Below are positions 1-8,827 of a stretch of DNA of 64,000 bases, one piece after another. A program made the translations under genes and the position numbers. How positions within the stretch are numbered: position 1 is the stretch's first letter; each line of letters begins with the position of its first letter. The notes under the pieces are model-generated. The model had not been told where the DNA came from. It saw only the letters and a program-made list of their open reading frames with translations, and searched no databases. The stretch comes from Anaerolineales bacterium. GTDB taxonomy: Bacteria; Chloroflexota; Anaerolineae; Anaerolineales; JABWBV01. The stretch lies in assembly GCA_020634875.1 (NCBI GenBank), contig JACKAX010000005.1:1-64000 (forward strand), written 5' to 3'.

Positions 1-1727
1 TCACCCGTTGGACACGCTGGTACCGCTTTCAACAAGCCCTGCGTTGGATTTGGTACGGCTTGGCAAGCGGCCTCGCCCTTGCCTTGCTGACCTCCCTCAC
101 TCTGCTTTTCCGCGGCCATCTCCTCGAAAACAACTTCTACCTCCTCGTAGGGGGTAGCGCCCTCGCGGGAACGATCCTCGCCGCCCTCACCGCCCTCATC
201 TGGCCTTTCCCCCCGATGAAAGCCGCCCGCTATTTTGACCAAACCTTCGGCCTGAAAGAACGTACCAGCACCGCCCTGGAATTACACCCCACCCCCGAAC
301 CGACCCCCGCGGGCGCGCCAGCTTCCGCGGGCGAACTGGAACCCTCCCGCGCCTTCGCGCTCCGTCAACTGAACGACGCCCTCCTCGCCGCCCGGCAAGT
401 CAACCCCCGCGCGTTTCTCCCCGTCCGCGTGCGTTGGCAAGAGATCGTCATCTGTCTGGCCCTTGCCACCGGATTGTTCATCACCTGGTACAAGGGCGAT
501 ACCTTCTTCCAAATGGCCCAGAATTACCAGGCCGTCCAACAAGCCATCCAAAACCAAATCGAAAACCTCGAACAGCTCGTCGAAGAGATCAACAACGACC
601 CTACCCTCACCGATGTCCAAAAAGAGGAACTCACCCAACCGCTCCAAGAAGCCATTCAGGAACTACAGAACGCCGAAACGATGGAGCAAGCCGTCTCGAT
701 CCTAAAAGACACCGAACAGCAAATGCAGGAACTAACCAACGATCAAGCCTTGCAACAAGCCCAAAACCTGCAAAACCTCGGCCAACAAATGAGCCAGCAG
801 CCCGACAACGCGGGCAGTCCCCTCGAACAATTCAACCAGGACTTAGCCAACGGCGATCTGCTCTCCGCCGCCAACGACCTCGCCAACCTCGACCCGGCAA
901 ACATGACCCCCGAAGAACAAGCCCAGGCTGCCGACCAACTCCAGCAAGCCGCCAACGCCCTTCAGAACTCCGACCCCGCCCTCGCCGACCAACTCCAACA
1001 AGCCGCCGATGCCCTCCAAAACGGCGATGCCCAAGCCGCACAACAGGCCCTCCAACAGGCCGCTCAGTCCATGCAGTCCACCGCCCAACAAGCCGCCCAG
1101 GCCCAGGCCGCCCAACAAGCCGCCAATCAAGCCGCGCAAGGCCAGCAACAAGTCATTCAATCCGGCCAACCCCAAAATCAGACTGCCCAAAACGGGCAGA
1201 ATCAGCAAGGACAACAAAGGCAAGGTCAGCAAGGCCAGGGACAGCAGGGGCAGCAAGGTCAAAATGGACAAGGCCAACAAGGGCAAAATGGTCAGGGACA
1301 GAACGGGCAAGGCCAGGGTCAAGGTCAAGGGCAACAAGGCAACGGCGGTCAAGGCCAAAATTCCGGGAGCGGCGCGGGACAGGGGACTTCTCAAGCCGGC
1401 GCATCCGGCAACGAAGCGGGGAACAACCCCATCGGACAGGGCAACAACCCCGGCGACGGTGGCATGACCGGCTTTGAACCCATCGGCTCCGCTCCCAATC
1501 TCGGCAACAGTGGCGAGACCATCACTCTCCCCAACAGCGGCGAAACCGGCGACAATGTGATCGGACAGGGCAACGTAGACCCCGGCGCGCCCGGCTCCAG
1601 CACTGTCCCCTACACCGATGTTCTCCCCGCCTACTCCAACGCCGCCACCCAAGCCATCGAAAACGGCCTCGTCCCCCCCGGCTACCGCGACCTGATCCGC
1701 AATTATTTCAGTTCCCTCGAGCCTTAA
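1..1727 (+). CDS. Gln/Gly-rich membrane protein upstream of moxR (5' partial)
   Basis: The frame is open to the left edge, so the true start lies outside; a TTG at 60 is the first internal start-like codon. Numbering from 60, hydrophobic segments lie at about residues 1-17, 25-49 and 127-145. The rest is a Gln/Ala-rich, heptad-like stretch (about 155-350) with repeated ALQN/ADQLQQA motifs, then a very low-complexity QGQNGQ tract (about 375-430) and a Gly/Asn-rich tail. I do not recognise a named family. Its position, 47 bases before a MoxR ATPase gene, suggests a membrane partner in the MoxR/DUF58/VWA operon; the coiled-coil-like middle may mediate assembly (inference). The reading frame is secure; the function is unknown. 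Confidence 0.75.
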   Translation, partial: TRWTRWYRFQQALRWIWYGLASGLALALLTSLTLLFRGHLLENNFYLLVGGSALAGTILAALTALIWPFPPMKAARYFDQTFGLKERTSTALELHPTPEPTPAGAPASAGELEPSRAFALRQLNDALLAARQVNPRAFLPVRVRWQEIVICLALATGLFITWYKGDTFFQMAQNYQAVQQAIQNQIENLEQLVEEINNDPTLTDVQKEELTQPLQEAIQELQNAETMEQAVSILKDTEQQMQELTNDQALQQAQNLQNLGQQMSQQPDNAGSPLEQFNQDLANGDLLSAANDLANLDPANMTPEEQAQAADQLQQAANALQNSDPALADQLQQAADALQNGDAQAAQQALQQAAQSMQSTAQQAAQAQAAQQAANQAAQGQQQVIQSGQPQNQTAQNGQNQQGQQRQGQQGQGQQGQQGQNGQGQQGQNGQGQNGQGQGQGQGQQGNGGQGQNSGSGAGQGTSQAGASGNEAGNNPIGQGNNPGDGGMTGFEPIGSAPNLGNSGETITLPNSGETGDNVIGQGNVDPGAPGSSTVPYTDVLPAYSNAATQAIENGLVPPGYRDLIRNYFSSLEP

Positions 1728-1774
1728 CCCATCCATTCGTAAAATTCGTGCAATTCGTGTCAAAAAAGGAACCC

Positions 1775-2758
1775 ATGACCGAACCCCTCTCCATCGAACA
1801 ATTCCGCCAATCTGCCAACAACATTGAAGCCGAAGTTGGCAAAGTCATCGTCGGCCAAAAAGACGTGGTCCGGCACGTTCTGATCAGCATCCTCTCCGGC
1901 GGACACGTCCTCCTCGAAGGCGTCCCCGGCCTGGGCAAAACCATGCTCATCCGCACGCTCGGCGATGTCCTCGCCCTGAAATTCTCCCGCATCCAATTCA
2001 CCCCCGACCTGATGCCCGCCGACATTGTGGGCACAGAAATCCTCGTGGACGAAAACGGCACGCGCGAATTCCGCTTCCAACCCGGCCCCATCTTCGCCAA
2101 CCTTGTCCTCGCCGACGAAATCAACCGCGCCACCCCCAAAACCCAGTCCGCCATGCTCGAAGCGATGCAAGAACACAGTGTCACCGTAGCCCAGGAAACA
2201 TACAAACTCGAACAACCTTTCTTCGTCCTCGCCACGCAAAACCCCCTCGAAATGGAGGGCACCTACCCCCTCCCCGAAGCGCAACTCGACCGCTTTTTCT
2301 TCAAGGTAGATGTCAAATTCCCTTCCTCATCCGACCTCGTCGAAATCTTTGGTCGCACCACCCAGGCCGATTCCCCAGAAGCCGGACGCGCGGTCACGGG
2401 TGCTCAAATCGTTGAGATGCGGAACCTCGCCCGCGCTGTCCCCATCGCCTCCCACGTCGCCGAATACGTTGCCCGCCTCGTTGTCGCAACCCACCCGGAC
2501 AGCGAACATGCGACTGCCTTGGTCAAAAAGTTCGTCCGCTATGGCTCTTCCCCGCGCGGTGGGCAGGCGATCATTTTAGGGGCAAAGGTCAACGCGCTGA
2601 TGGACGGACGGTACAATGTCGCGTTCGAAGATGTGAAAGCGGTCGCGCCTGCGGCGTTGCGACATCGGTTGTTGCTGAATTTTGAGGGGTTGGCGGAAGG
2701 GGTGAGGACGGATCAGGTGGTGGGGGAGTTGTTGAGTGAGTTGAAGACACTTGCATAA
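1775..2758 (+). CDS. MoxR-family AAA+ ATPase
   Basis: A 327-residue AAA+ ATPase of the MoxR family, cytosolic chaperone-like ATPases that act with VWA-domain proteins. Walker A is GVPGLGKT (49-56), Walker B and the following residues are VLADEINRA (111-119), and a GSSPRGG sensor-2-like motif lies near residue 262. The family's usual length is 300-350. The frame is open further upstream to a GTG at 1748, but the ATG at 1775 has AAAAAGGA just before it and starts the conserved region, so I chose it. It is followed by a DUF58 gene and a BatA-like gene, the standard MoxR operon order. The 3' end (from about 2570) changes from C-rich to G-rich codons. Confidence 0.95.
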   Translation: MTEPLSIEQFRQSANNIEAEVGKVIVGQKDVVRHVLISILSGGHVLLEGVPGLGKTMLIRTLGDVLALKFSRIQFTPDLMPADIVGTEILVDENGTREFRFQPGPIFANLVLADEINRATPKTQSAMLEAMQEHSVTVAQETYKLEQPFFVLATQNPLEMEGTYPLPEAQLDRFFFKVDVKFPSSSDLVEIFGRTTQADSPEAGRAVTGAQIVEMRNLARAVPIASHVAEYVARLVVATHPDSEHATALVKKFVRYGSSPRGGQAIILGAKVNALMDGRYNVAFEDVKAVAPAALRHRLLLNFEGLAEGVRTDQVVGELLSELKTLA

Positions 2759-2811
2759 ACTTTTTTCCCCTTCGTACCTTTCGTGTCCTTAGTGGATCGC
2801 CTCCCTCCCCC

Positions 2812-3702
2812 ATGCTCTTCGACGAAACCACCCTCCGCAAACTCAACACCCTCACCCTCGTGGCGAACAAAGTCCGCGCGGGGGCGATGAAAGGCGACCG
2901 CCGCTCCAAAAAACGCGGCGTCAGCATCGAGTTTGCCGACTACCGCGACTACGTTCCCGGCGACGACCTCCGCCACCTCGACTGGAACGTCTACGCCCGC
3001 CTCGAAAAGCCCTTCATCAAACTCTTTGAAGAAGAAGAAGACCTCGCCGTCCACCTCCTCGTAGACGCCTCCAAATCCATGAACTGGGGTGGCGAAACCA
3101 ACCCCGACGAAAACAAATTCGACTTCGCCAGAAAACTCACCGCCGCCCTCGGCACCATCGCCCTCGCCGCCGGGGATCAAATCACCGTAAGTTTTCTTAC
3201 CCCCACCGGTCTCGGCCCCCAATACGGCCCCGCCCGCGGCACCCATCACACCCTCCGCCTCCTTACCTTCCTAACCAACGGACAAACCAACGGACAAACC
3301 AACCTAAACGCCTCTCTCCAAACCTATTCCCTCACCTCCCGCCGCCCCGGCCTGACCTTTCTCCTCACCGACCTCCTCGACCCCAACGGCTACGAAACCG
3401 GACTGAGCAAACTCCAGGCCCGCGGGCACGAACTCGTCATCCTCCACCTCCTCGCCCCCGACGAACTCGACCCCCAACTTGCTGGCGACCTCAAATTCGT
3501 CGATTCCGAAACTGGCTACACGCAGGAAGTCTCTCTCGACGGCGGCATCCGTTCCCTCTACCGTGAGCGCGTCACCGCATGGCAAGACGAAATCCACCGC
3601 TTCTGCCAAAAGCGCGAAATCCACTACCTCCCCCTCTCCACCGCCCTCCCCTGGGACAAAGTGGTGCTGTATCAGATGAGGCGGGAAGGGATTGTGAAAT
3701 AG
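2812..3702 (+). CDS. DUF58 domain protein (MoxR operon)
   Basis: A 296-residue DUF58 protein. The signature DYVPGDDLRHLDW lies at residues 46-58, and a VWA-like LVDASKSM segment follows at about 83. DUF58 proteins always travel with MoxR ATPases and VWA proteins; a cytosolic adaptor role is inferred. No Shine-Dalgarno is visible before the ATG at 2812; the preceding bases (2765-2805) are a TTCGTGTCC-type intergenic repeat. It lies 53 bases after moxR and 60 bases before the BatA-like gene, the second gap being filled by a perfect 23-bp palindrome. The protein seems complete. Confidence 0.93.
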   Translation: MLFDETTLRKLNTLTLVANKVRAGAMKGDRRSKKRGVSIEFADYRDYVPGDDLRHLDWNVYARLEKPFIKLFEEEEDLAVHLLVDASKSMNWGGETNPDENKFDFARKLTAALGTIALAAGDQITVSFLTPTGLGPQYGPARGTHHTLRLLTFLTNGQTNGQTNLNASLQTYSLTSRRPGLTFLLTDLLDPNGYETGLSKLQARGHELVILHLLAPDELDPQLAGDLKFVDSETGYTQEVSLDGGIRSLYRERVTAWQDEIHRFCQKREIHYLPLSTALPWDKVVLYQMRREGIVK

Positions 3703-3754
3703 TTAGCGTAGAGAGTTAGAGTGAGCGCGATTCACTCTAACTCTCTACGCTAAC
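3702..3754. repeat. Perfect 23-bp inverted repeat between DUF58 and VWA genes
   Basis: Arms 3702-3724 and 3732-3754 are exact reverse complements around the 7-base loop GCGCGAT. It begins on the last base of the DUF58 stop codon and ends 9 bases before the next ATG. No T-run follows, so it does not look like a classical terminator; an mRNA-processing or attenuation role, or a mobile palindrome, is possible. Confidence 0.9.
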
Positions 3755-3762
3755 TCCCAACT

Positions 3763-5730
3763 ATGTCTTTTCTCACCCCCCTCTTCCTCCTCCTCTCCCT
3801 CCTGGCGATCCCCATCATCGTCCTCTACATGCTCAAACTGCGCCGGAAAGAAGTGGAAATCTCCTCGACCATGCTTTGGCAGATGGTCTTGCGCGACCGG
3901 CAGGCAAACGCCCCCTGGCAAAAACTCCGCCGGAATCTGCTCCTACTCCTGCAACTGCTCATCCTCGCGGGCCTGGTCTTTGCATTAGCGCGCCCCGCCA
4001 TCCCCGTCCCCGCCGTCGCGACCGGGTCGGTGATCGTCCTCCTCGACGCGTCCGCGTCCATGCAGGCGACCGATGTCCAACCCAGCCGGTTTGACGCCGC
4101 CCTCGATATTGTCCGGGGCGTGATCGCCAGTCTCAACCCGGATTCGACCATGACGCTGATCCTCGTCGCTGATCAGCCCGAAATCCTCATCGCGGGAGAA
4201 AGTGACAAAGCCCTGCTCACCCAAGCCCTCGCGGACGCCGCGCCCATTCAGGGCACAGTAAACTGGCAGTCGGCCCTTGCCCTCGCCGCGGGGGCCGCCG
4301 GTCGCCAAACCGTGGAAGCCACCACCATCATCATCTCCGACGGCGGTCTGCCTTCCGAAGGTCTCCCCCCCCTGCCCGGACAGGTGAAATACGTCCCCAT
4401 CGGCGAATCTGCCAACAACCTCGCCGTTTCCGCCCTCGCCCTCCGCCCCGCCGCACAGGGAGCCGAACTCTTCGCCCGCGTCACCAACTACGGCGACACC
4501 GACCGCCTCGCCATTCTCTCCATCTCCCTCGACGGAACCCTCTACACGGCAGAACGCCTGCAAATCCCCGCAAACGACAGCCAATCCATCGTTCTCGAAA
4601 ATCTCCCCAACACCACCAACCCCACCAGCACGGAAGTCAAACCCCTGCGCTACGAAGCCCGCCTCACCACCGCGGAAGGCAGCGAGGCCGTGGACGATTT
4701 CGCCCTCGACAACGTTGCCTTCGCCATCTACACCCCGCCCGTCAACCGCAACGTGCTCCTCGTCTCCGAAGGCAACCTGTTCCTCGAACAACTCCTCTCC
4801 CTCGTTCCCAACCTGACCCCCTTCCGCGTCGTTCCCAATGCCGACGGACAAATCACAATCCCCGACCCCCCCTTTGGCGTCTACGTATTCGACGGCATCA
4901 TCCCCGGCAATCTACCTCCTGCCGATGTGCTAATGGTCAACCCCCCTACTAACGATCTGTTCACAACGGGTGGTATAACAAGCACACTCACCAACCCCAT
5001 CGTTGCTGATAACCCCCTGATGCAGTTCGTAGATTGGTCCAATGTCCACGTCTCGCAAGCCAAACAAGTCACCCTTCCCGATTGGGGTCGCGTCCTCGTC
5101 AACACCGATACCACCCCCCTTGTCTTTGTAGGCGAGACCGGCGGACGACGCATCGCGGTTGTCACCTTTGACCTCCACGATTCCGACCTCCCCCTCCAAG
5201 TTACCTTCCCCATCCTGTTTTCCAACCTGCTGAACTACCTCTCCCCTCCCAACGGGTTCGACGCGCCAAACGGGTTAGTACCCCATCAGGGGATCACGAT
5301 CCAGCCCGAGCAGGGAGTGGAAGGGATCGCGATCGCCGCTCCGAACGGGCAGGTGTACACGCCCCTATTGGACAATGGAAGTGTCTTTTTCCAGAATACC
5401 GGGGAGTTGGGCCTGTACGCGGTGAACTATCTTCCGGCGGACCAGTACCCCGCGGAATACTTCGCCGTCAACCTCTTCGCCCCCGAAGAATCCGACATCC
5501 GCCCCGCGGCAGATATTCGCATCGGCCTCGCCGCCGTCCAGCCCCAGCAAGAAAACGAACTGGGCAACCGGGAACTGTGGAACTGGCTCGCCGCACTGGC
5601 CTTGGTGATTCTGTTGGTGGAGTGGTGGGTGTATCACCGCAGGCAAACGGCCGAGGGATCAAGTAAGGGTTTTCTTAAAGGCGTGCAAAATGTCATTGCG
5701 AGGGGCGGGAGGAAACGCCCTTCATCTTGA
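3763..5730 (+). CDS. BatA-like VWA-domain membrane protein
   Basis: A 655-residue protein that opens with the BatA/aerotolerance N-terminal region: a hydrophobic segment (1-25), the short LKLRRKE-type link, and a second membrane segment (about 59-80). A VWA domain follows with the MIDAS motif DASAS (95-99). A large extracytoplasmic region leads to a last membrane segment at about 608-627 (ALALVILLVEWW). It is the expected third partner of the MoxR-DUF58 pair, probably a metal-dependent adhesion or scaffold protein at the membrane. The last 13 or so codons lie within a TGTCATTGCGAG palindromic element, so the C-terminal VIARGGRKRPSS tail is repeat-derived and probably not ancestral. Confidence 0.92.
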   Translation: MSFLTPLFLLLSLLAIPIIVLYMLKLRRKEVEISSTMLWQMVLRDRQANAPWQKLRRNLLLLLQLLILAGLVFALARPAIPVPAVATGSVIVLLDASASMQATDVQPSRFDAALDIVRGVIASLNPDSTMTLILVADQPEILIAGESDKALLTQALADAAPIQGTVNWQSALALAAGAAGRQTVEATTIIISDGGLPSEGLPPLPGQVKYVPIGESANNLAVSALALRPAAQGAELFARVTNYGDTDRLAILSISLDGTLYTAERLQIPANDSQSIVLENLPNTTNPTSTEVKPLRYEARLTTAEGSEAVDDFALDNVAFAIYTPPVNRNVLLVSEGNLFLEQLLSLVPNLTPFRVVPNADGQITIPDPPFGVYVFDGIIPGNLPPADVLMVNPPTNDLFTTGGITSTLTNPIVADNPLMQFVDWSNVHVSQAKQVTLPDWGRVLVNTDTTPLVFVGETGGRRIAVVTFDLHDSDLPLQVTFPILFSNLLNYLSPPNGFDAPNGLVPHQGITIQPEQGVEGIAIAAPNGQVYTPLLDNGSVFFQNTGELGLYAVNYLPADQYPAEYFAVNLFAPEESDIRPAADIRIGLAAVQPQQENELGNRELWNWLAALALVILLVEWWVYHRRQTAEGSSKGFLKGVQNVIARGGRKRPSS

Positions 5731-5814
5731 AATCATCTATTTTTCCCGCCCCGAAGCAATCTCCCTGCCCGAGGTGGAGATTGCTTCGCTGCCAAAACCC
5801 GGCTCGCAATGACA
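5691..5814. repeat. TGTCATTGCGAG palindromic intergenic element
   Basis: Outer arms TGTCATTGCGAG (5691-5702) and CTCGCAATGACA (5803-5814) are perfect inverted copies. Nested pairs are GGGGCGGGA/TCCCGCCCC (5702-5710 with 5744-5752) and GAAGCAATCTCC/GGAGATTGCTTC (5753-5764 with 5776-5787). This matches a palindromic repeat type seen in many environmental bacterial genomes. The left end lies inside the VWA gene and supplies its stop codon. Confidence 0.9.
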
Positions 5815-5847
5815 TGGGGAGGTGATCGATTGCGCTACGTCATTCGA

Positions 5848-5876
5848 TTGACACCCCTCCTCCCCACAAGTATAAT
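5848..5876 (+). promoter_or_regulatory. Consensus sigma-70 promoter of the T-box/valS leader
   Basis: TTGACA at 5848-5853 and TATAAT at 5871-5876 are both perfect consensus hexamers, with an optimal 17-base spacer. Transcription would start near 5883 and run into the T-box leader. Confidence 0.9.
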
Positions 5877-5882
5877 AACGCC

Positions 5883-6160
5883 AATCATATAAACTTCCCC
5901 CCACTGGGAGGAGTAAGCGGTTCAGATGTTTGCCAGAGATGGCGTGCCAATGGCTGAAAGCACCCTCAGATTTCCCCGCTGAACGTCGCCCGGTTTGCTT
6001 GAGAAAGAAATTTACAGAAGAGTAGACTCTCACGGGTAAGCCCGTTATAGCGAAACCCTGGTGATAGCCGGGGATTGAGTGCGGCAGAAATGCCGAATTG
6101 AGGTGGTACCGCGGAATGCCCTTTCGTCCTCACGTGGATGAAGGGCGTTTTTATTTTAAG
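5883..6160 (+). promoter_or_regulatory. T-box riboswitch, probably valine-tRNA-sensing
   Basis: A transcribed leader of about 285 bases before the first valS. The T-box core GAGGTGGTACCGCGG lies at 6100-6114, immediately before a terminator hairpin, which is the antiterminator/terminator arrangement. In Stem I, GGAGTAAGC (about 5909-5919) supplies the AGTA motif, and GTTCAG (5920-5925) pairs with CTGAAC (5979-5984). The distal part has AGAGA then GGCTGAAAG. The bases right after CTGAAC read GTC (5985-5987), in the specifier position, a valine codon that agrees with the downstream gene. Uncharged tRNA-Val would favour read-through. T-box identity is firm; the exact specifier is inferred by hand-folding. 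Confidence 0.92.
6118..6156 (+). terminator. T-box-controlled intrinsic terminator
   Basis: GCCCTTTCGTCC (6118-6129) pairs with GGATGAAGGGC (6136-6146), followed by a T-rich run. Its 5' arm directly abuts the T-box sequence, so antiterminator pairing would compete with it. Confidence 0.9.
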
Positions 6161-6168
6161 GAGTGACC

Positions 6169-8619
6169 ATGTCATTCGACAAACGATACCAAGCAAATAC
6201 CACCGAAACCCGCCTCCGGCACGCCTGGCAGGAACAAGGCACCTACCACTTCGACCCCACTTCCGCGGCCCCCGTGTTCTCCATTGACACCCCGCCCCCA
6301 ACGGTTTCTGGCAAACTCCACTTGGGGCACGTCTACTCGTACAGCCACGCCGACTTCATCGCCCGCTACCGCCGGATGCGTGGCGACAACGTGTATTACC
6401 CGATGGGCTTCGATGACAACGGCTTGCCCACTGAACGGCTAGTCGAACGCACGTTAGGCATCACAGCGCAGGAGGTCGGGCGAACCGCGTTCATTGAAAA
6501 ATGTCTGCAAGTCAGCGAGGAAGCTGAAAAAGATTACGAGGCCCTCTGGCAGCGGCTCGGCCTTTCGATTGACTGGCGCTACACCTACCGCTCGATTGAC
6601 GAACACGCCCGCCGCATCTCCCAACGCTCATTCCTCGACCTGTTCAAAAAAGGGCTGGTGTACCGGCAGGAAGCGCCCACCATCTGGTGTCCCGAATGCC
6701 AAACCGCCATCGCCCAAGCCGAACTCAACGATCTCAATCGGAAAAGCGAGTTCATCACCCTCCGCTTCTCGTTCGCGGACGCACCAGATGATGGGGTACA
6801 GATCGCCACCACCCGCCCGGAACTGCTCCCCGCGTGCGTGGCCGTGTTCGTTCACCCGGAGGATGATCGGTTCCGCACACTGATCGGGCGCGAGGTCATC
6901 GTTCCCCTGTTTGGGCAGCGTGTCCCGATCCTGGCCGATCCGTCGGCTGACCCCGAAAAGGGCACGGGCGTGGTCATGTGCTGTACCTTCGGCGACCAGA
7001 CGGACGTGGCGTGGTGGCAAATCCACAAATTGCCGCTCATTCAAGCGATTTCCCGCGCGGGGAAAATGACCGAGGTCGCGGGCGAATTCGCCGGGCTGAA
7101 CCTGTACGCGGCCCGAAAAGGGGTGATCGCCGCCCTCGATGTCCAGGGATTTCTGCTCGCACGGACGCCGACAGAGCAATCAGTGCGCGTTCACGAGCGG
7201 TGTGACACGCCCGTCGAATACATCGTGACGCAGCAGTGGTTCGTGCGGGTGTTGGATTTTCGGGCGGAGTTCCTGGCGCGCGGCGAGGCGGTCCGCTGGG
7301 TTCCGGGGCACATGGGGGCACGGTATCACGGTTGGGTCGAGAATCTGAATTGGGATTGGTGCATCTCCCGGCAACGGTATTTCGGCGTCCCGTTCCCGAT
7401 CTGGTATTGCCCCACATGCGGGGAAACGATCCTTGCCGACGAAAGTCAACTGCCCGTTGACCCGCTCTCCGATCAACCCCCGCACCCTTGTGCGTGTGGC
7501 AACACCAACCTGATCCCCGAATCCGACGTGATGGATACATGGGCAACTTCTTCGATGTCTCCGCAAATTGCCGGACGCTGGCTGAGTGACCCTGATTTGT
7601 ACGCAAAGGTGTACCCGTATTCGCTCCGCCCGCAGGCGCATGAAATCATCCGCACCTGGGCGTTCGACACGATTGTTAAGTCACACTTTCATTTTGACGC
7701 GCTGCCGTGGAAGGATGTGCTGATTTCCGGGTGGGGGATTGCGGGCGAAGGGATGGGGAAAATCAGCAAAAGCCGGGGCGGGGGTCCGATGCCGCCGATG
7801 GAGATGATCGATACGTATTCCGCCGACGCGGTGCGGTATTGGGCGGCGAGCACGTCGCCAGGGAAAGACTCGGTGATCAGTGTGGAGAAAATCCAGATTG
7901 GGGCAAAGTTAGTCAATAAACTGTGGAATGTGGCTGTGTTCAGCGAACGGTTTTTGACTGATTACCGTCTCCCACCGACTCCGCCCACCCTGACACCCGC
8001 CGACCAATGGATTCTCGCCGCCGCCCAACGCCTGATCCGCCGGGTAACGGAATTGTTCGACGCGTATGAATATGCGACGGCGAAGAGCGAAACGGAGAAT
8101 TTCTTCTGGATTTTTACGGACAATTATTTGGAGATGGCGAAAATGCGGTTGTATGAGCCTGTGGATGGTGACGATTCTGCCCGTTACACCCTCGCCCGTG
8201 TGTTTCAGACAGTTTTGCAGTTGTTCGCCCCAATCTTCCCGTTTGTGACAGAGGAAATTTACCAGCATTTGTTTGCCGAACCTGATGCACCTTCGATCCA
8301 CCGCTCCCACTGGCCAATTGCTGATCCCGCACTCGAATCAGATGCCGCCGAAGAACTGGGCGAGATTCTAATTGACATCGCCCGGCACGTTCGCGGTTAC
8401 AAGAGTAGTAACAATTTGCCTTTGCGAACCGAAATCCCTCAGTTAGAATTGGCGACCAGAGATGCGGAGTTGGCAGATAGATTCAAAATGGCTGCCGCAG
8501 ATTTAATGAGTATCACCCGCGCGCAGGAAATTATCGTCAAAGAAAAACTTTCGCCTGAGTTCCAAATACTAACCGCCAACGGAAATTTCCAAATTGGAAT
8601 TTTGACAGTTCATACATAA
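6169..8619 (+). CDS. valS: Valyl-tRNA synthetase, short archaeal-like form, T-box controlled
   Basis: An 816-residue class Ia aminoacyl-tRNA synthetase that charges tRNA-Val. The HIGH-type signature is HLGH (51-54, in a PPPTVSGKLHLGH context typical of ValRS) and the KMSKS-type motif is KISKS (531-535). A Cys-rich zinc-like insertion (CPTCG and CACGN, about residues 408-444) sits between. It lacks the C-terminal coiled-coil arm of bacterial ValRS, and its length and N-terminus resemble the archaeal or Rickettsia-type enzyme. The ATG at 6169 has AAGGAG five bases upstream; the GTG at 6163 is less likely. It lies directly behind a T-box. A second, bacterial-type valS follows, so this copy may be inducible or of horizontal origin (inference). 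Confidence 0.94.
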   Translation: MSFDKRYQANTTETRLRHAWQEQGTYHFDPTSAAPVFSIDTPPPTVSGKLHLGHVYSYSHADFIARYRRMRGDNVYYPMGFDDNGLPTERLVERTLGITAQEVGRTAFIEKCLQVSEEAEKDYEALWQRLGLSIDWRYTYRSIDEHARRISQRSFLDLFKKGLVYRQEAPTIWCPECQTAIAQAELNDLNRKSEFITLRFSFADAPDDGVQIATTRPELLPACVAVFVHPEDDRFRTLIGREVIVPLFGQRVPILADPSADPEKGTGVVMCCTFGDQTDVAWWQIHKLPLIQAISRAGKMTEVAGEFAGLNLYAARKGVIAALDVQGFLLARTPTEQSVRVHERCDTPVEYIVTQQWFVRVLDFRAEFLARGEAVRWVPGHMGARYHGWVENLNWDWCISRQRYFGVPFPIWYCPTCGETILADESQLPVDPLSDQPPHPCACGNTNLIPESDVMDTWATSSMSPQIAGRWLSDPDLYAKVYPYSLRPQAHEIIRTWAFDTIVKSHFHFDALPWKDVLISGWGIAGEGMGKISKSRGGGPMPPMEMIDTYSADAVRYWAASTSPGKDSVISVEKIQIGAKLVNKLWNVAVFSERFLTDYRLPPTPPTLTPADQWILAAAQRLIRRVTELFDAYEYATAKSETENFFWIFTDNYLEMAKMRLYEPVDGDDSARYTLARVFQTVLQLFAPIFPFVTEEIYQHLFAEPDAPSIHRSHWPIADPALESDAAEELGEILIDIARHVRGYKSSNNLPLRTEIPQLELATRDAELADRFKMAAADLMSITRAQEIIVKEKLSPEFQILTANGNFQIGILTVHT

Positions 8620-8697
8620 AAGGTATGCAGATTGCCAGGATTTCTTAGATTTTTTCTCTTTTCTGTGAAATCTGTGCAATCTGCGTACAAAATCCAC

Positions 8698-8771
8698 CCC
8701 GCATCCTTCGACTGCGCTGGATAAAAATAACTTGATCTATCCTTCACATTCCCGCTCCGCTCAGGATGCTA
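8698..8771. repeat. GCATCCTT...AGGATGC repeat, copy 1
   Basis: Starts CCCCGCATCCTTCGACTG and ends CCGCTCCGCTCAGGATGCT, with an imperfect inverted pairing of the ends. A closely similar copy lies at 23756-23832, sharing the GGATAAAAATAA/GGGTAAAAATAA middle and the CCGCTCCGCTCAGGATGCT right end. The preceding stretch (8640-8690) holds a CTGTGAAATCTGTG-type repeat. Confidence 0.75.
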
Positions 8772-8827
8772 CACCAAAAACAAACTAACAAACCAACAAT
8801 CACTCATTCCCCCAATCACAAAATCTT

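Noticed and set aside
843..1763. Minus-strand Leu/Gly-rich frame of 306 codons opposite the Gln-rich gene
   Set aside because: Arises from reversed Gln codons; low complexity and in the wrong direction for the operon.
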